A stretch of DNA of 45,078 bases from NCBI GenBank assembly GCA_025353725.1, contig JANXOF010000085.1, positions 1-45,078 on the forward strand, given 5' to 3'. Position 1 is the stretch's first letter, and every line of letters begins with the position of its first letter. Made by a program: the position numbers and the translations under genes. Positions 35,369-44,209 of the stretch are shown here, piece by piece. The notes under the pieces were generated by a model, which saw nothing but the letters and a program-made list of their open reading frames with translations, was not told where the DNA came from and made no database searches. This DNA comes from Polyangiaceae bacterium. Its GTDB lineage: Bacteria > Myxococcota_A > Polyangia > Polyangiales > Polyangiaceae.

Positions 35369-36319
35369 ATGAGCAGCGGGCGCCGCCATGCGACACGGTT
35401 TTACGGAGCCGTCGTGTTTGGAGTCCTGGCCGCAAGTGCCGCGATTTTGCTGCGAACGAGGCCTTATGAGGCGGGCCCTTCTCGTACAGAGGTGCACGAG
35501 AGGGAGGGCGCGTCCTGGTGCGGGGTTGGGCTTGAGTCGATCGCAGGCGAGGGCTGTTTTGCGCCCTCAAAAAGCCCTGAGCGATCGACCGCGCTGTTGG
35601 TCTACCTCCACGGTCGCTATTCGGCAGAGAGCGCAAGCGAGGAACGCGACCGTCAAGCGCGCGTCGCGCGTCTTGGAACCGCACGCGGGCACGCCGTCCT
35701 TGCCTTGCGAGGCAAGCAGGGACAATGCACGGATCCGCGGTTCGCCGCTTGGTGGTGCTGGCCCAGCACCGAGACGCGCGCACCGGACGGTCCGGCGTTC
35801 GTGGCGCGGTGGTCGGTCGCCGTCCGCGAGGCTGAGCGTCGCTCGCATCCGGCGCGTCGCGTTCTCCTTGGATTTTCAAACGGAGGCTATTTTGCGGCGC
35901 TCATCGCCTCTCGCGCGCTAGCGCCGTTCGACGCCGTGGCGGTAGCGCATGCGGGCCCGGTTGACCCCATGGTCCCGGTCGGGGCACGACCACCGATGCT
36001 CCTCGTCGACGCGGACGACGACCCCTCAGGGCCTGAGATGTCACGGCTCGACAGCGCGCTGACGCGCGAGGGCTGGCCGCACGTCGTCGTGGTTCGAGAA
36101 GGCGGGCACGCGTTGCCCGATTGGGACGTAGCTATGGCACTCGCGTTTTTCGATCGCGTACGAACCGAGCCGATGCCGCTCACGCCTCCTCTCGCCGCTC
36201 GCACCACACGAAACGCCAGCGCCTCGACTGAATCATCTCGCTCGAACGTACCGCAGGCGTCCGCCACCTCGGCTCCTGCCCTCACCGAGCCCGAGTCCGT
36301 GCTAAAGGAGGCCCCGTGA
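35369..36319 (+). CDS. Membrane-anchored alpha/beta hydrolase
   Basis: A 316-residue protein with one N-terminal helix (about 12-28) and an alpha/beta-hydrolase fold. The oxyanion region is YLHGRYS, the nucleophile elbow is GFSNGG (Ser170), an acidic residue may be in LLVDADDDPSG, and the His is in EGGHALPDWD. The last 55 residues are a Thr/Ser/Pro-rich tail. It is probably a periplasmic esterase; the substrate is unknown. Its TGA overlaps the GTG of the next gene (GTGA). Confidence 0.85.
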   Translation: MSSGRRHATRFYGAVVFGVLAASAAILLRTRPYEAGPSRTEVHEREGASWCGVGLESIAGEGCFAPSKSPERSTALLVYLHGRYSAESASEERDRQARVARLGTARGHAVLALRGKQGQCTDPRFAAWWCWPSTETRAPDGPAFVARWSVAVREAERRSHPARRVLLGFSNGGYFAALIASRALAPFDAVAVAHAGPVDPMVPVGARPPMLLVDADDDPSGPEMSRLDSALTREGWPHVVVVREGGHALPDWDVAMALAFFDRVRTEPMPLTPPLAARTTRNASASTESSRSNVPQASATSAPALTEPESVLKEAP

Positions 36320-36558
36320 GCCGTCGCATGCCTCGCACGATCGATCGTCGTTTCGCCCAGCTGATCGCAACCAAGCGAATTTTTACGGGTACTCTTGGGC
36401 TCGCCGCGGGGGTAGGCCTCTTGGTCGTCGCCCTTCAGCACGGAGGCGCTCCCACGCCGGCGCTCGGGTTCGCCCTTTTGATCTTCTTCGCCGGCGGTGC
36501 GTGGACCTTGCGCGACGGCCTTCGTCTCCGCCGCGCCCTTCGAGCTTCGTGCACGTAG
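36316..36558 (+). CDS. Small two-helix membrane protein
   Basis: An 80-residue protein with two membrane helices (about 22-42 and 48-64), starting GTG at 36316 in a GTGA overlap with the hydrolase gene. The Arg/Lys-rich ends suggest a small hairpin with both ends in the cytoplasm. The overlap makes it a real and coupled gene. No function can be named. Confidence 0.75.
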   Translation: MSRRMPRTIDRRFAQLIATKRIFTGTLGLAAGVGLLVVALQHGGAPTPALGFALLIFFAGGAWTLRDGLRLRRALRASCT

Positions 36559-36571
36559 CGCGCGTCGGTAG

Positions 36572-37078
36572 CTACTTCCGGCGCACCGACGTAATGACGA
36601 CCGCCTTCAAAGGCGCATCTTTCGTGAAGGGGCCCTGGGAGCCCGTGGCCACGGCCACCATTTTATCGGCGACCTCCATTCCAGACGTCACCTCGCCGAA
36701 TACGGCGTAGCCCCAGCCGCCGGCCGACTTCGCCGTGTGGTCGAGGAACGCGTTGTCGGCCACGTTGATAAAAAACTGAGCCGTCGCCGAATGGGGATCG
36801 CTCGTGCGAGCCATCGCGACGGTTCCACGCGTGTTTTTGCGCGTCCTGTCGGCTTCGTTTTCAACGGGTTCACGGACTGCGCGCTTGTCAAAGCTCACGT
36901 CGTACCCGCCGCCTTGCGCCATAAATCCCGGGATAACGCGGTGAAAAAGCGTGCCGTCGTAGTGTTTGCTGTCGACGTAGGCGAGGCAATTTTTCACGCT
37001 CTTCGGAGCACGCTCCTCATCAAGCTCGATTTCGAGGTTTCCTAGCTCTGTCTCAATCACGAGTGTGGTGGCGGCCAT
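36572..37078 (-). CDS. ppiB: Cyclophilin-type peptidyl-prolyl cis-trans isomerase
   Basis: A 168-residue cyclophilin without signal peptide, so cytoplasmic. Catalytic segment FHRVIPGFMAQGGGYD has Arg47. Further hallmarks are GTVAMARTSDPHSATAQFFI and WGYAVFGEVTSGMEV. The length equals PpiB. ATG at 37078 follows a short stretch that also reads in frame but is not conserved. It is convergent with the small membrane gene, with only 13 bases between the stops. Confidence 0.95.
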   Translation of the reverse strand: MAATTLVIETELGNLEIELDEERAPKSVKNCLAYVDSKHYDGTLFHRVIPGFMAQGGGYDVSFDKRAVREPVENEADRTRKNTRGTVAMARTSDPHSATAQFFINVADNAFLDHTAKSAGGWGYAVFGEVTSGMEVADKMVAVATGSQGPFTKDAPLKAVVITSVRRK

Positions 37079-37147
37079 GCAGCACATCCTACCCCGGCGG
37101 CGCGTGCGAGATGGCGCATCCTCGCCGGTCGCCCTACATTCTGCGGC

Positions 37148-38656
37148 GTGCTTGACGCCCCCCGGTCCATGAACCCTGCCGACGCGGCGGATGTGCTCCG
37201 ACGAACCCTCAAGGACCCCTCGATCGCAAAAACTGTGGCTGACGCTTCGGTCGAGAGCGGACTCGCCTTTCGCGACGCGGAATCAGGGCTGCATTGGCTT
37301 ACCAGCGTCTACCGCGGTCACCTTCGCGTCACCGAGGATGGCGACCTGATTCACGTTTTCCCCAACGGATTTACGAAACCTTGGGAAACGCGCGAGGCGC
37401 TGCAGCGCGCCTTCGCAACGGTGAGCAAGGCGCTGTTCGCCACGGGTCGCTTTGTCGTGCGCGCGTGGCTGCTCGTCGCGATGATCGGGTACGCGCTGGT
37501 CTTCGTGGCACTCATCGTTGCCCTCACGCTGGCCCGAAGTTCAAGCGACCGCGACGACGGCGTCGGAGCCGGCGGGGCGCTGTTTGGAGGCCTTCTTCGA
37601 GCCATTGGCGACGCGGTTTTTTGGACGTTCCATCCTTTTTCACCGCTCGCGATAGGGTACGGAGGCGACGTCCGGGAGCACCGACCTAGCGGAGACCAAA
37701 GGAGGACAGTGGGCCGCTCGGACGCCAAGGTCCCGTTCTACGAAAAAGTGAATCGTTTCGTTTTTGGCCCGGCCGTGCCGGCGCCCGATCCGCGGGCCAT
37801 GCGGGCGCGAATTTTAGAAGAAATTCGCGTGCAAAAGGGGCGCATCGGACTCGCCGACGTGATGCGCGTCACAGGTCTGCCGCGCGAGGAGGCCGATCCG
37901 CTGATGGCGCGTCTCATGCTCGATCACGACGGTTCGGTCGAGGTCGCCGAGCAGGGCGGAATTCTTTACCGCTTTCAAGCGCTGCGTCGAACGGCGGCCG
38001 AGGTCGATTCCGCTTCGACGAGCGGTCGCGCAAAACACGGCCTTGCCGTGTGGGATACGCCTGTGGTCGTTCCGCCACTCACGGGGAACGACGGTGGCGC
38101 CAACGTGACTATCGCGCTCCTCAATGGGTTTAATCTGCTCGCGGGCGCATGGGTCCTTGCGAACGGGCTCACGCTATCCAATGTGCTCCTCCTGCTGACG
38201 ACGCGGATGCCCCGGGGCGCGCCCCCCATGGTGCTGCCGAACGATGGGCTCCCCGTAGCCCTGGGCCTTGTTCCACTCTTGTTCTCGGTTGCCCTTTTCG
38301 CACTACCGCTTGCGCGCGTGGTCCTTGCGCGCCGAGCGGACGCCGCTGCGCGTATCGAGAACGCCCGCCTGGCCATCCTGCGCGAGGTGCTTGCGCGCGC
38401 GCCTAAAAAAGAGCCTGTTCCGGACGAGGTGCTCCGAATCGCGTACCGCGTCGCCACCGGCAAAAGTCCGACGTCAGCCGAAATCACAAGGAGGGTCGTC
38501 GACCTCGGCGGCGATGTCTCCGTCGGTCCAGAGGGAGAGGTACGCTACCGATTCGCCGACCTCGAGGCGGAGGCCGAGGCACTCGCGGACGAACGTGCCC
38601 AGGCAGTCGAAGGAGAAGCGAAGGTCGGACGCATCGTATTTGCCAGCGACAGCTGA
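37148..38656 (+). CDS. Membrane protein with three winged-helix-like modules
   Basis: A 502-residue protein. Three similar modules, each a short helical bundle followed by a beta hairpin, recur. The N-terminal one (about 8-78) ends GHLRVTEDGDLIHVFPNG. The second (about 220-282) ends DGSVEVAEQGGILYRFQ. The third (about 405-482) ends GDVSVGPEGEVRYRFAD. They are separated by membrane segments: one or two at about 96-130 and two or three around 318-395. The modules look like winged helices whose wing is the hairpin. Starts at GTG 37148 or ATG 37169 are both possible. No named family is recognised; similar proteins exist in cyanobacteria to my recollection. Confidence 0.75.
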   Translation: MLDAPRSMNPADAADVLRRTLKDPSIAKTVADASVESGLAFRDAESGLHWLTSVYRGHLRVTEDGDLIHVFPNGFTKPWETREALQRAFATVSKALFATGRFVVRAWLLVAMIGYALVFVALIVALTLARSSSDRDDGVGAGGALFGGLLRAIGDAVFWTFHPFSPLAIGYGGDVREHRPSGDQRRTVGRSDAKVPFYEKVNRFVFGPAVPAPDPRAMRARILEEIRVQKGRIGLADVMRVTGLPREEADPLMARLMLDHDGSVEVAEQGGILYRFQALRRTAAEVDSASTSGRAKHGLAVWDTPVVVPPLTGNDGGANVTIALLNGFNLLAGAWVLANGLTLSNVLLLLTTRMPRGAPPMVLPNDGLPVALGLVPLLFSVALFALPLARVVLARRADAAARIENARLAILREVLARAPKKEPVPDEVLRIAYRVATGKSPTSAEITRRVVDLGGDVSVGPEGEVRYRFADLEAEAEALADERAQAVEGEAKVGRIVFASDS

Positions 38657-38697
38657 GGGGAAATCAAAAGTCTAGCGTTCGACTACCCATCGCGCGG

Positions 38698-39849
38698 CTA
38701 GGCCGTGACGCGGGCCATTCGCCTTATGGCTTCTTCGAGGAGCGATCGGGTCGTCGCAAGATTGAGCCGTACAAAACCTGCTCCCTCACGCCCGAACGTA
38801 GGGCCATGCGACAACGCGATTTTACCACGCGTGCAAAAAGCTAACGCGGGGTCGGGACCGAGTCCGAGGCCAGTGCAGTCAAGCCACGCAAGATACCCCG
38901 CTTGCTGAGGGATCCACCGGACGCCCGGCAGATGCTCGCGGAGGAGTTCACCAAGAAGTGCACGGTTGCGATTGAGAATCGTGACGGTGCTCGCGAGCCA
39001 GGCCGCCCCCTCGCGATAGGCCGCGCAGGATCCCAAGATGCCAAGGTGCCCGGCGTGGTTTGCGGTGTCGACCGGCAAACGCGCGAGCGCGTCACGCGCC
39101 TCGTCCGAGCAAGCGACAAGCACGGCCGCTTTCAGACCCGCAATGTTCCAGGCTTTCGACGCCGAAGTCAGCACGATCGCACGTCGTGCGGCTGCACGCG
39201 AAACCGTGGGAAACGGGCGATGAATCGCGCCTGGCAGCGCGAGCGCCCCGTGGATCTCATCGGCAAGTACCCATACGCCGTAGGCGTCTGCGAGGTCAGC
39301 AATGCGCCCAAGCGCCGCTTCGGAATACACCATACCGGTAGGATTTTGCGGCGAGCAAAGGAGGTGAGCACGGGCGCCCCCCGCGTAGGCGCGCTCGATA
39401 GCCTCGAGATCCGGCTCGTAGCCACTGTCCCGAAGGAGAAGCGGAGCCGAAGCCACCTTGCGACCGAGATGAAGAATCGTGGCAGCGAAAGGCGGGTACA
39501 CTGGGGGCTCGATAACAACCGAATCCCCCGGCGCTGTCACGACGCGCAACACTTCCGCAATGCCCGTGACCACGTCACACGCGACGTGTACGTCGTGTAC
39601 GCCCACGTCCCACCCCCACTGAGCTTTCGCCCACGGCGTGAAGGCCGCCCCGAGGGAAGAAGGGTCGGCATACCCGCAATCATTTTCGTCAAGAGCGGTC
39701 CGGAGCACGCGCCTTATGGGCTCAGCCAGCGGATAATCCATCTCGGCAACCCACGCCGGGAGCACGTCACTTGGATAATGTGCCCACTTGACGCTTTGCC
39801 GTTTCCGCAACGTTGCTTCGGTAGTCTCGTCGAACGGATGATGCGACAC
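38698..39849 (-). CDS. MalY/PatB-family PLP aminotransferase (probable cystathionine beta-lyase)
   Basis: A 383-residue class I/II aminotransferase-fold enzyme, PLP-dependent. PLP-binding Lys232 is in TSASKAWNIAGLK, with Asn169 in SPQNPTG, Asp197 in VLADEIH and Tyr118 in EPPVYPP. WVAEMDYPLAEPI at the N-terminus and DENDCGYADP are diagnostic of the MalY/PatB C-S lyase group. It should cleave cystathionine or similar C-S bonds. The start is GTG at 39849. It is divergent from the kinase gene with a 67-base gap holding a palindrome. Confidence 0.92.
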   Translation of the reverse strand: MSHHPFDETTEATLRKRQSVKWAHYPSDVLPAWVAEMDYPLAEPIRRVLRTALDENDCGYADPSSLGAAFTPWAKAQWGWDVGVHDVHVACDVVTGIAEVLRVVTAPGDSVVIEPPVYPPFAATILHLGRKVASAPLLLRDSGYEPDLEAIERAYAGGARAHLLCSPQNPTGMVYSEAALGRIADLADAYGVWVLADEIHGALALPGAIHRPFPTVSRAAARRAIVLTSASKAWNIAGLKAAVLVACSDEARDALARLPVDTANHAGHLGILGSCAAYREGAAWLASTVTILNRNRALLGELLREHLPGVRWIPQQAGYLAWLDCTGLGLGPDPALAFCTRGKIALSHGPTFGREGAGFVRLNLATTRSLLEEAIRRMARVTA

Positions 39850-39916
39850 GTAGTTATTCTAGAATGCTCTAGCAAGGTACAACGTCACATTCGACGGTGA
39901 TACACTTGTCCAAGGT
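39850..39916. promoter_or_regulatory. Divergent promoter gap with ATTCTAGAAT palindrome
   Basis: A perfect ten-base palindrome lies at 39856-39865 just upstream of the aminotransferase start. TCTAG recurs at 39858 and 39868, ten bases apart, which is about one helical turn and suggests an operator. Kinase and aminotransferase starts are 67 bases apart, so the promoters overlap. No regulator gene is adjacent. Confidence 0.4.
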
Positions 39917-41494
39917 ATGTCGGATCGTGCCGCATCTCAGGTTTCTGCTCCGATAGCCGTGGGCGACGTCCTCGCCGGCAAGTACCGCATCGAATCCGTG
40001 TTGGGCGAAGGCGGCATGGGCTACGTCCTCGGCGCCCGCAGCCTTGCACTTGATGAGCCGGTCGCCATAAAAATTCTAAAACCTTCGGCGGTGGTCGACG
40101 CCGAGGCCGTTGCGCGCTTTCTCCGCGAGGCACGGGCGGCCGTTCGAATGAAAGGCGAGCACATCGCAAAGGTTCTCGATGTTGGCGCGCTCGAAGACGG
40201 TACGCCGTACATGCTCATGGAGCTCCTTCAAGGAGCCGATCTCGCCACGCTGGTCGAGCGCGACGGGACGTTCTCGGTGGCAACCGCGGTCGATTACATC
40301 CTTCAAACCTGCGAGGCCCTTGCCGAAGCCCACGCACTCGGGATTGTGCATCGCGATATCAAGCCATCGAATCTGTTCCTCACGACCGGCATCGAAGGGT
40401 TGCCGTGCCTTAAGGTCCTCGACTTTGGAATCGCGAAGGCGACCAATGCCATTGATGCGACGCGCCCCGACTACGGCTTGACCCAGACGCAGACCGTGAT
40501 GGGTTCGCCTCAATATATGGCCCCCGAGCAGATGCGCTCGTCGCGGCGTGTCGACGGGCGAACAGACATTTGGGGCGTCGCCACGGTCATGCACGAACTC
40601 TTGACCGGCGCTCCGCCGTTCGCGGCAAACTCGATGCCTGAGCTTTTCGCGATGATCCTTCAAGACCAAGCCCCGTCACTTCGAGATACCCGCAAAGACG
40701 TCCCGCCCGCGCTCGACGCCATTGTCCTTCGATGCCTCGAAAAATCACCGGATGCGCGTCCCGCCGACGTGCTCGAACTTGCGCAGCTGCTGATGCCGTT
40801 CGCGAGCGCCGCCTCCGCCGACGCCGCCAACCGGGTCGCTCGCGTCGGGTCGCGCGTGGCACTCACGAGCGCAGCGCTCATTGCGCAGCGGGAGAGCTCG
40901 CGATCGCTAGTTGCGGCGACGGGCATCGCACCCGGCGGATCCGCGCCGCGCCTCGGCCTCTACACGCCACAAGAAGCGACGCTCTCGGCACCGTCGAGCG
41001 ACGCGCTCGCCGCCCTGAACTTCGCCCGATCGGCACCTGATCTCGCGCACTCGAAGACACGCCGCGGTGGGGCGCGGGCACCCCTCAGACAGCGACGCGA
41101 AAAGCTTGTTCTAGTCGCTAGCGCACTCGCCCCAGTGCTGTTTGTGGCCGTTTGCACGGCGACCTTTCTCTCGTTTCGTCGTCCCGAAGCCACCTATGCG
41201 CGCCCGCGCGTCGAAGCCCCCGCGCCTCCGACGCTCGCCGCGACGTCAAGGCCGGTCCTCGAAGCGCCGCCGCAATCCTTGGCAGACGAATCACGTCCGG
41301 AAGTGCAAGGCGCGCTGGTCGCCGCGACCGCGGAGGACGCGAAACCTGTAACCCGCAACGCGGCGGCGCGGCGTCCCGCGACAAGGCCCTCCTCAAACCC
41401 ACGACCCCTCGCACCCGCGAAGCCTGGCTCCGCTGAAGCAGCCGAAACCGCGCCGCCTAAAGCTGCCCCGACGGCGTCGTCGCGGTACGACTGA
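39917..41494 (+). CDS. Membrane Ser/Thr protein kinase (Hanks type)
   Basis: A 525-residue kinase. Glycine loop GEGGMGYV (30-37), Lys52 in AIKILK, HRDIKPSN (145-152), DFG (169-171), MAPEQM (201-206) and DIWG are complete, so it should be active. A juxtamembrane region (about 300-395) leads to a membrane helix (about 396-416, LVLVASALAPVLFVAVCTAT). The extracytoplasmic tail (417-525) is Ala/Pro/Arg rich with no sensor fold. It is the first gene of a three-gene operon with the PEGA and lipoprotein genes. The next ATG lies 7 bases after its stop. Confidence 0.95.
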   Translation: MSDRAASQVSAPIAVGDVLAGKYRIESVLGEGGMGYVLGARSLALDEPVAIKILKPSAVVDAEAVARFLREARAAVRMKGEHIAKVLDVGALEDGTPYMLMELLQGADLATLVERDGTFSVATAVDYILQTCEALAEAHALGIVHRDIKPSNLFLTTGIEGLPCLKVLDFGIAKATNAIDATRPDYGLTQTQTVMGSPQYMAPEQMRSSRRVDGRTDIWGVATVMHELLTGAPPFAANSMPELFAMILQDQAPSLRDTRKDVPPALDAIVLRCLEKSPDARPADVLELAQLLMPFASAASADAANRVARVGSRVALTSAALIAQRESSRSLVAATGIAPGGSAPRLGLYTPQEATLSAPSSDALAALNFARSAPDLAHSKTRRGGARAPLRQRREKLVLVASALAPVLFVAVCTATFLSFRRPEATYARPRVEAPAPPTLAATSRPVLEAPPQSLADESRPEVQGALVAATAEDAKPVTRNAAARRPATRPSSNPRPLAPAKPGSAEAAETAPPKAAPTASSRYD

Positions 41495-41501
41495 ACGTCC
41501 C

Positions 41502-42470
41502 ATGCGCGTACGGAAGCAGCGTCAGAAAATCGGTCTTTCGACCACGATAGTCGCCCTGATTGCGATAGGAGATCCACAGCCGGTTCACGCCGACGAGCCT
41601 TTGGCAGCCGCCGAGCGCCTTTTCCAGGAGTCGCGCGCGCTGGTTGAGAAGGGCCGCTACGCGGAGGCATGTCCGCAGCTCGAAGCCAGCATGAAGCTCG
41701 AGCCGGCTATCGGGACCCAATTCAACCTTGCCGACTGTTGGGAGCATACGGGTAAAAACGCGAGCGCTCAAGCCATGTTCATGCAGGTTGCACGGATTGC
41801 GCGCGCGGCGGGCAAGTTCGAGCGCGACAAGAGCGCGAAAGCGCGGGCCGCAGCCCTCGAATCGAAGGTGGCACGCGTCCGCCTCGTGATGACGGCCACA
41901 GCACCAGGGCTCGAGCTCTTTCTCGACGGAGTAGTCATCGACCGAGCGGGCCGCGGCGACTTGTTTCCACTCGACTCCGGGCCCCATCGCCTGCGCGCGT
42001 CAGCCCCAAACCGCGTGCCTTGGGAAGGCGCGCTCACCGCTCTCGAAGGGCAAACCGTGGACCTTGAGGTTCCGGAACTCGCGGCCATACAAAGTCGCCC
42101 AGCGCCTTACCCGACGCCGCACGTTGCCGTGGCGGCTCAGGGCTCGACGCAGTCGACGTTCGCTCTCGTCGCCGGCGTGGTCGGCGCCTCCGGGCTCGTC
42201 GTGGGCGGTGTCTCAGGCGTACTCGCCCTCTCCGCGAGAGCCACCGCTCGAGAGGCGTGCCCCGCCGAAGTCTATGCGTTTCGATGCCCGACCGAAGACG
42301 GTACAGCGGCGTGGAACAACGCCACACGCGCTGGCAATATCTCAACCGTCGCATTCCTCGTCGGCGGCGTTTTTAGCGCGGGCGCTGCGCTACTCTGGCT
42401 CACGTCGCCCAAGGCGGAGACCCGCGTAGCCGCCTCGCTCACCGGCTTTCATCTCGAAAGGCATTTCTGA
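41502..42470 (+). CDS. TPR/PEGA-like exported protein of the kinase operon
   Basis: A 322-residue exported protein. The signal peptide (MRVRKQRQKIGLSTTIVALI onward) ends near VHADE. A TPR-like part (about 34-110) includes AAAERLFQESRALVEKGRYA and EPAIGTQFNLADCWEHTGK. A PEGA-like beta module (about 130-190, GLELFLDGVVIDRAGRGDL) follows, then a linker and two or three hydrophobic helices (about 222-310). Such genes recur beside Ser/Thr kinases in myxobacteria, presumably as the kinase's envelope partner (inference). TGA and the next ATG share one base (TGATG). Confidence 0.85.
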   Translation: MRVRKQRQKIGLSTTIVALIAIGDPQPVHADEPLAAAERLFQESRALVEKGRYAEACPQLEASMKLEPAIGTQFNLADCWEHTGKNASAQAMFMQVARIARAAGKFERDKSAKARAAALESKVARVRLVMTATAPGLELFLDGVVIDRAGRGDLFPLDSGPHRLRASAPNRVPWEGALTALEGQTVDLEVPELAAIQSRPAPYPTPHVAVAAQGSTQSTFALVAGVVGASGLVVGGVSGVLALSARATAREACPAEVYAFRCPTEDGTAAWNNATRAGNISTVAFLVGGVFSAGAALLWLTSPKAETRVAASLTGFHLERHF

Positions 42471-43642
42471 TGCGCGCTCGAAGTCTCGCAATGGTCGGGA
42501 CATGGTTACTTGGATGTGCCTGGCTCGGATGCAACGCGCTGCTAGGGAACGAGTCTGCCGTCTTCGAGTCGGACAGTGGAGCACCGACGGCCGAAACCGG
42601 GAGTCTCGACCCACCCCGTGACGAGTCACCACCCGCCGTTCCAGCCCCCGATGCGAACCCGCATCCCTGTTCGACGACTCAAAGCGACCCGTTCAACTGC
42701 GGCGCGTGTGGCCATGATTGCCTCGGCGGCTCCTGCTACGCGAGCGCGTGTTCACCCGTTGTCATCGTCGAAGAGCCCGGCAAGCCGACGGAGCTCGCCA
42801 TCGACGCGACCCATATCTACTGGACGAATCAAACGACCGGTGACGTACGGCGCGCGCCACTTGCGGGCGGCGACGCTGAGACCATCTTCAACGGCGTAAC
42901 GGGAGCGCTGTTCGGTAGGGGTTTGATTCGTACGGGAGCCGATATCTACTTTGCCATTCAAAACGCCGACGGTGGCATCTTTTCATGCCCCGCGACAGGG
43001 TGCCCCGACGCAGGGCCAAAGGTCGTGCTCGCGCCGGTCAACTCACCCGGATTTGTCGCGCTCGGAGACGGCGGCGTCCTCACGGTTGCGGAGAGCGTCT
43101 CGAACGGTCGCGTCGGCCAATGCACGCTTCCCTGCTTAGGCGGTCTGAAGTTCGTGACAGGTGCGGAGGCGACCCCAACGTTCGTGGCCACGGACGGTGA
43201 CGCCTTTTACTGGTCAGCGGCGACGCCTGGTCTAGGCGCGCTTCGAGGAAAACGCGACCGGGACGCCGGAACCGCGACCACCTCTCTCGTGACCGGTACG
43301 GCCGTGCGCCAGGTCGCCCTCAGCGGCTCCGAGGTGGTGTTCGCGGCGCGCGATTCGGGTGTGACTGCATTGCCACGCGACGGTGGCTCGGCGCGCCGTA
43401 TCTCGAGTACGACCACACAAACCGAGAGATTCATTATCGACGGCGACTTTATCTACTTCAATGACACGCGGCCCTCCACTGGGCAAATCGTGAGGTGCCC
43501 GTTCGCGGGATGCGGAGACTCGGGAGCGATCTTGGCGACGTTACAGGCAGCCCCAAACGCTCTCGTGGTCGACGCGAAAAGCGTCTACTGGGCGGACGTT
43601 GGTGACGGCACGGCAGGCCGAATCATGCGCCTCGCGAAGTGA
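42470..43642 (+). CDS. Beta-propeller-like lipoprotein of the kinase operon
   Basis: A 390-residue lipoprotein with signal ending AWLGC (Cys21). A Cys-rich spacer (FNCGACGHDCLGGSCYASAC) at about 74-95 is of the type seen in many myxobacterial surface proteins. The remainder has repeated beta segments (AIDATHIYWTNQTTGDVRRA; FIIDGDFIYFNDTRPSTGQI; LVVDAKSVYWADVGDGTAGR) with a YW-type core, like a six- or seven-bladed propeller. Start coupling to the PEGA gene is TGATG. Such proteins are sometimes wrongly annotated as tryptophan synthase alpha; nothing enzymatic supports that. Confidence 0.85.
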   Translation: MRARSLAMVGTWLLGCAWLGCNALLGNESAVFESDSGAPTAETGSLDPPRDESPPAVPAPDANPHPCSTTQSDPFNCGACGHDCLGGSCYASACSPVVIVEEPGKPTELAIDATHIYWTNQTTGDVRRAPLAGGDAETIFNGVTGALFGRGLIRTGADIYFAIQNADGGIFSCPATGCPDAGPKVVLAPVNSPGFVALGDGGVLTVAESVSNGRVGQCTLPCLGGLKFVTGAEATPTFVATDGDAFYWSAATPGLGALRGKRDRDAGTATTSLVTGTAVRQVALSGSEVVFAARDSGVTALPRDGGSARRISSTTTQTERFIIDGDFIYFNDTRPSTGQIVRCPFAGCGDSGAILATLQAAPNALVVDAKSVYWADVGDGTAGRIMRLAK

Positions 43643-43667
43643 CAACGCCCACCCGTCGCGAAGCGCT

Positions 43668-44072
43668 TCAGCTGGCCGAGGCAGCCGTCGTGGCGGGAGG
43701 CGCGCTCGCGCGAGCTTGCAGCGTGCCGTCGGCGAGCGCCGCTTTCGTGAGTGCCTCGCCGCCAATGAGGACGCCGCGGACGAACACTTGCGGGAAGGTC
43801 GGCCAGCCGCTCCACTGCTTGATGGCAAGGCGTTTCTTCCACTCCGAGAAGTAGCTCCCATATTCGAGGTAGTGAACTTCGAGCCCCGCCTCTTTGAGCG
43901 TTTTTCGGACGTTCTTGACGTGGGGGTTTTGAGCCATACCGACCACCACTATCGGATGGCTCTCAATCGCTTTCGCAACCTCGGCAATCGTCTCGGTGTG
44001 AAATCGCTGGAGCTTTGAAGCCGCGGCGGGGGCAATCCGGGAAGGCTCAAGAACGGTTCGCGTTGTCATCAT
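43668..44072 (-). CDS. Glutaredoxin-fold protein without cysteine
   Basis: A 134-residue protein matching the monothiol glutaredoxin (Grx4/GrxD) fold. It has HPIVVVGMAQNPHVKNVRKT at the usual KGTPxxPxCGFS site, then LEYG, SGWPTFPQVFVRGVLIGG (cis-Pro and glutathione-binding GG kept). No cysteine occurs anywhere. The CGFS region reads MAQNPHVKN, so redox chemistry and Fe-S ligation by Cys are impossible. Two adjacent ATGs (44072, 44069) serve as start. It may be a Cys-less structural or regulatory form. It is convergent with the kinase operon, 25 bases from its end. Confidence 0.88.
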   Translation of the reverse strand: MMTTRTVLEPSRIAPAAASKLQRFHTETIAEVAKAIESHPIVVVGMAQNPHVKNVRKTLKEAGLEVHYLEYGSYFSEWKKRLAIKQWSGWPTFPQVFVRGVLIGGEALTKAALADGTLQARASAPPATTAASAS

Positions 44073-44209
44073 TGTCACCGATGCTTCTAGGCGCCAACGC
44101 GTTGCAACGCGAGGCCCCAGGCGACGACGCTCGCGGATTCGTGCGCACACGCGGCGGCGGCCGCACGTAAGCGCGCCCCGACGTCGCACAGAGCACTCTC
44201 GAAGGTAGG

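Noticed and set aside
38902-39900. 332-codon plus-strand frame opposite the aminotransferase
   Set aside because: Antisense of a PLP enzyme with all catalytic residues; no motif in the shadow frame.
42470-43642. Annotation of the lipoprotein as tryptophan synthase alpha chain
   Set aside because: Similar myxobacterial lipoproteins carry that name, but the sequence has a lipobox, a Cys spacer and beta-propeller-like repeats, and no TIM-barrel motif.
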